A DNA stretch of 64,000 nucleotides, from the NCBI GenBank assembly GCA_001464335.1, contig LNEV01000014.1:1-64000 (forward strand). The letters run 5' to 3'. Under the pieces are notes generated by a model. The model searched no databases, had not been told where the DNA came from, and saw only the letters and a program-made list of their open reading frames with translations. Origin of the DNA: Rhizobiales bacterium Ga0077545 (GTDB taxonomy: Bacteria > Pseudomonadota > Alphaproteobacteria > Rhizobiales > Methylopilaceae). The position numbers and the translations under genes are program-made. Position 1 is the stretch's first letter. Every line of letters starts with the position of its first letter. Shown piece by piece: positions 60,320 through 64,000 of the stretch.

Positions 60320-61025
60320 CGAACGCACGGTTCGCCGCAGCGAAGAGCGCACGACGGTCGATCGCACCGAAGGCCGGGTGCGCGTCAATCACTGGGTCAC
60401 GGCGATCTCGCTGATCCTGCTCGCCTTCAGCGGGCTGGCGCTGTTCCATCCGAGCATGTTCTGGCTGTCCAGCCTGTTCGGCGGCGGCTCCATGACGCGC
60501 ATGCTGCATCCGTGGATCGGCGTCGTCCTGATGGTGAGCTTTGCGATCCTGTTCCTGCAGGTCTTGAAGCACAACTTCTGGAACAAACGCGACACGCACT
60601 GGATGCGCCATGTCGGCGATGCGATGTCGGGCAACGAAGAAAACCTGCCCGAAGTTGGTCGTTACAACGCAGCCCAGAAACTGATCTTCTGGACGATGAC
60701 GCTGGTCATCCTCGTCCTGTTCGGATCGGGCATCGTGATCTGGTACGAATATTTCGGCACAAGCTTCACCATCGACCAGCAGCGCGTCGGCCACATCGTC
60801 CATGCGCTTGCGGCGGTCGCCATCATGCTCGTCGTCATCGTCCATATCTACGCGGCCTTCTATGTCCGCGGCACGATCAGTTCGATGACGGAAGGCCGCG
60901 TGACGGGTGGGTGGGCGTTCCGCCATCATCGCCGCTGGCTCCGCGAGGAAGCGCAGAAGGGCGTCATCGACGAGCGGCAGAAGCCGCCGCCGGGACGTCC
61001 ACGTGACCTGCATCCCGCGGAATGA
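60300..61025 (+). CDS. fdnI: Formate dehydrogenase cytochrome b subunit
   Basis: 241 residues. Four hydrophobic helices (about 37-58, 70-92, 132-152, 172-194) carry His residues in RVNHW, LHPWIG and IVHIYAAF that would ligate two haems b. It passes electrons to quinone. The ATG at 60300 overlaps the fdxH end by 20 bases. An intercistronic hairpin follows the stop. Confidence 0.93.
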   Translation: MVARDNDERTVRRSEERTTVDRTEGRVRVNHWVTAISLILLAFSGLALFHPSMFWLSSLFGGGSMTRMLHPWIGVVLMVSFAILFLQVLKHNFWNKRDTHWMRHVGDAMSGNEENLPEVGRYNAAQKLIFWTMTLVILVLFGSGIVIWYEYFGTSFTIDQQRVGHIVHALAAVAIMLVVIVHIYAAFYVRGTISSMTEGRVTGGWAFRHHRRWLREEAQKGVIDERQKPPPGRPRDLHPAE

Positions 61026-61032
61026 GAAAAAA

Positions 61033-61063
61033 CGGAGGCAGACGGACATGCCGCCTGCCTCCG
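61033..61063. terminator. Hairpin between fdnI and fdhE, terminator-like on the minus strand
   Basis: CGGAGGCAG (61033-61041) pairs with CTGCCTCCG (61055-61063), extended inward by CGG/CCG with one mismatch. On the minus strand the arm is followed by TTTTTT, so it is shaped as an intrinsic terminator in that direction. On the plus strand there is no T-tract, so it should not stop the operon. Confidence 0.55.
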
Positions 61064-61098
61064 GTCCACGTGGCCCGTGTGGTTCGTGAGGAGATGAG

Positions 61099-62019
61099 AT
61101 GAGCGAACAGGACAGTCTGGACGATTTCGAGCAGGTCGGCATTCCCGATCGCGACAAGCCCCCCTTCGTAAAGCTCCCCGACCCGGAAACCATGTTCGCG
61201 CTGCGCGCCATGCGCTTTGCCGCGCTTGCGCCGGGCCACCAGCTCGAACCCTATCTGAACTTCCTGGCGGGCCTTTCGCGCGCGCAGGACGAACTGGTCA
61301 GGGACATTTCCGCGCCGCCCCTGCCCTCGCTCGATCAATTGCGCCCGCGCGCCCGCAACGGAATGCCGGTCCTTCCGCGCGAAGAGCTTGCCGACGCGCC
61401 CGAGACCTATGCGGCGCTCGATAAACTGCTGACCCGCGCCTCCTTGCTCGACATGCCCGATGCCGCCCGCGCGGCGTTGGAACAGGCGTTCACGGCCGAC
61501 AAGGATGCGCGCCGTGTCATGGTCGCCGCGGTCCTGAGCGATGCCGTTCCGGTCGAAGAGGTCGCCGCGCATGTCTTCGTCGCAGCCGCGCTTCAGGTCG
61601 TTGCCGCGCTGCGCGCCGCGCGCCTGCCCGAGCAGCTTCCGCAGCCCGTTTCCGACGGTGTGTGCCCCTGCTGCGGCGGACCGCCGGTCTCCAGCGCGGT
61701 CATGTCGTTCGGCACGGTGGAAAACGCCCGCTACATTCAATGCGCCCAATGCGCGACGCGCTGGAACCATGTGCGCGTCAAATGTGTCTCCTGCGGCTCC
61801 ACCAAGGGCATCGCGTATCAGGTCATCGAGGGCGTGGCCGACACGATCAAGGCCGAGACCTGCGACGAGTGCCGCACCTATGTGAAAATTCTCTACCACA
61901 GCAAGGACGCCGAACTCGATCCCGTCGCCGACGATGTCGCAAGTCTTGGCCTCGATCTCCTCGTCGCCGAAGCCGGCTGGAAACGCGCGGGCGTGAACCC
62001 ATTTCTTCTTGGTTATTGA
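61099..62019 (+). CDS. fdhE: Formate dehydrogenase accessory protein FdhE
   Basis: 306 residues. Rubredoxin-like Cys pairs appear in order: CPCCGGPPV, QCAQCATRW, KCVSCGSTK and TCDECRTYV. It supports redox maturation and export of the catalytic subunit in E. coli. It lies between fdnI and selA. Confidence 0.95.
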   Translation: MSEQDSLDDFEQVGIPDRDKPPFVKLPDPETMFALRAMRFAALAPGHQLEPYLNFLAGLSRAQDELVRDISAPPLPSLDQLRPRARNGMPVLPREELADAPETYAALDKLLTRASLLDMPDAARAALEQAFTADKDARRVMVAAVLSDAVPVEEVAAHVFVAAALQVVAALRAARLPEQLPQPVSDGVCPCCGGPPVSSAVMSFGTVENARYIQCAQCATRWNHVRVKCVSCGSTKGIAYQVIEGVADTIKAETCDECRTYVKILYHSKDAELDPVADDVASLGLDLLVAEAGWKRAGVNPFLLGY

Positions 62020-62047
62020 TTCGGATGTCTCCCGGAGGGAGCCTGAT

Positions 62048-63437
<1,390 letters not shown>

Positions 63438-63451
<14 letters not shown>

Positions 63452-64000
63452 CCGCGTCTTCGGCAAAAAAGCACCGCTTTCCGCCCCGCTTGGTATGGAC
63501 GAGGCGCAGGCGGCTGCGGCGCGCGGAGATTACGAGACCGCGCTGGCGATCTGGGGGCCCTTCGCGCATGCGGGAGACGCGCGGGCGCAGAACAATATCG
63601 GCGCGTGCTTCGCCGAAGGCCTCGGCGTCCCGCGCGATCCGGCGCTCGCTTTGCGTTGGCTCACTCTGTCGGCCGAAGCGGGATATGCCGCTGGCCAGCG
63701 CAATCTGGCGGCGCTCTATTTCAAGGGCGAAGGCGTCGAGCAGAACGATGACAGCGCATTGCGCTGGTATCGCGCCGCCTCGGACCAGAACGACGCGCCC
63801 GCACAGGACATGCTCGCCTGGATGCTGCTGGAACGTGGCGACAAGGCCGATCTTCCCGACGTGATGAGCCTGTCGGAAGCGGCGGCAGAAGCCGGCATCG
63901 CGCACAGCATGACGCGCCTTGGAATGCTCCATCACGAAGCCCTCGGCGTCGAACGCTCGCCGGAGAAGGCCGCCCATTGGTGGCGCCTCGGCGCGGAAGC
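63438..64000 (+). CDS. Sel1-like repeat protein (incomplete at the right edge)
   Basis: At least 187 residues, cut by the window end. It has Sel1-type TPR repeats: ARAQNNIGACFAEGLGV, AAGQRNLAALYFKGEGV, and a later AHSMTRLGMLHHEALGV. Such proteins act as scaffolds. It starts inside the selA end and so is coupled to it. Its position next to selA suggests an accessory role in selenium or formate dehydrogenase maturation, but this is only inference. The name Sel1 comes from the repeat and not from selenium. Confidence 0.85.

Overview
The window reads as a chromosomal segment of a GC-rich alphaproteobacterium, most likely of the order Hyphomicrobiales (Rhizobiales). This rests on the 5' part of a 16S rRNA gene at the left edge, on alphaproteobacterial neighbourhoods (lysC-ptsP-prfA-prmC-DUF4167 diverging from ubiG; mutT-argJ-PpiC diverging from secA; accA, xerD, aroK, aroB), and on families such as DUF4167, DUF1178 and a PTS-Ntr enzyme I. 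Genus cannot be fixed from the sequence alone. There are no phage, IS, integron or CRISPR features. Nearly all genes look intact and share one high-GC composition.

Layout. 1-900: 16S rRNA 5' end, leader, boxA and a strong rrn promoter, all on the minus strand. 1-42 kb: mostly housekeeping. It holds an M23 endopeptidase, truncated haemoglobin, rnk, clpB, a MOSC protein, the lysC-ptsP-prfA-prmC-DUF4167 block, ubiG, an esterase/DUF1178/nitrilase/glutaredoxin/ComF string, a methyltransferase, a lone Flp pilin, mutT, argJ, a parvulin isomerase, secA, an L,D-transpeptidase, accA, a 46-residue membrane protein coupled to xerD, aroK-aroB, a cupin, a gamma carbonic anhydrase and an acyl-CoA ligase/DUF924 pair. 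It ends with an envelope operon (mechanosensitive channel, CAP protein, D,D-carboxypeptidase, CobW GTPase), then an ATP-grasp protein of unknown function and HutD.

43.3-54.6 kb: a complete phosphonate island. The phnC-phnD-phnE transporter is on the plus strand. It faces a long minus-strand C-P lyase operon phnG-H-I-J-K-L-M-N that ends in a PPOX-type flavoprotein. The GntR repressor phnF diverges from phnG across an inverted repeat that looks like its operator. PHO-box-like sequences lie upstream of both phnC and phnG, so the island appears to be under both phosphate-starvation and substrate control. A phosphonate-locus hexapeptide acetyltransferase follows phnF.

56.3-64 kb: a respiratory formate dehydrogenase operon and selenium machinery. 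The catalytic subunit gene is interrupted by an in-frame UGA at codon 200 in the conserved selenocysteine position. It is followed at once by a hairpin with the features of a bacterial SECIS, so the two ORFs are one selenoprotein gene and not a pseudogene. The iron-sulfur subunit, the cytochrome b subunit, fdhE, selA (selenocysteine synthase) and the start of a Sel1-repeat gene follow on the same strand. The operon thus carries both the selenoenzyme and part of the apparatus that makes it.

The most interesting points are the recoded UGA with its SECIS, the two-layer control region of the C-P lyase operon, an intercistronic terminator-like hairpin between phnD and phnE, a triple TTAA array matching overlapping CtrA boxes upstream of the L,D-transpeptidase, and the small ORF upstream of xerD. 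No wholly new system is evident.
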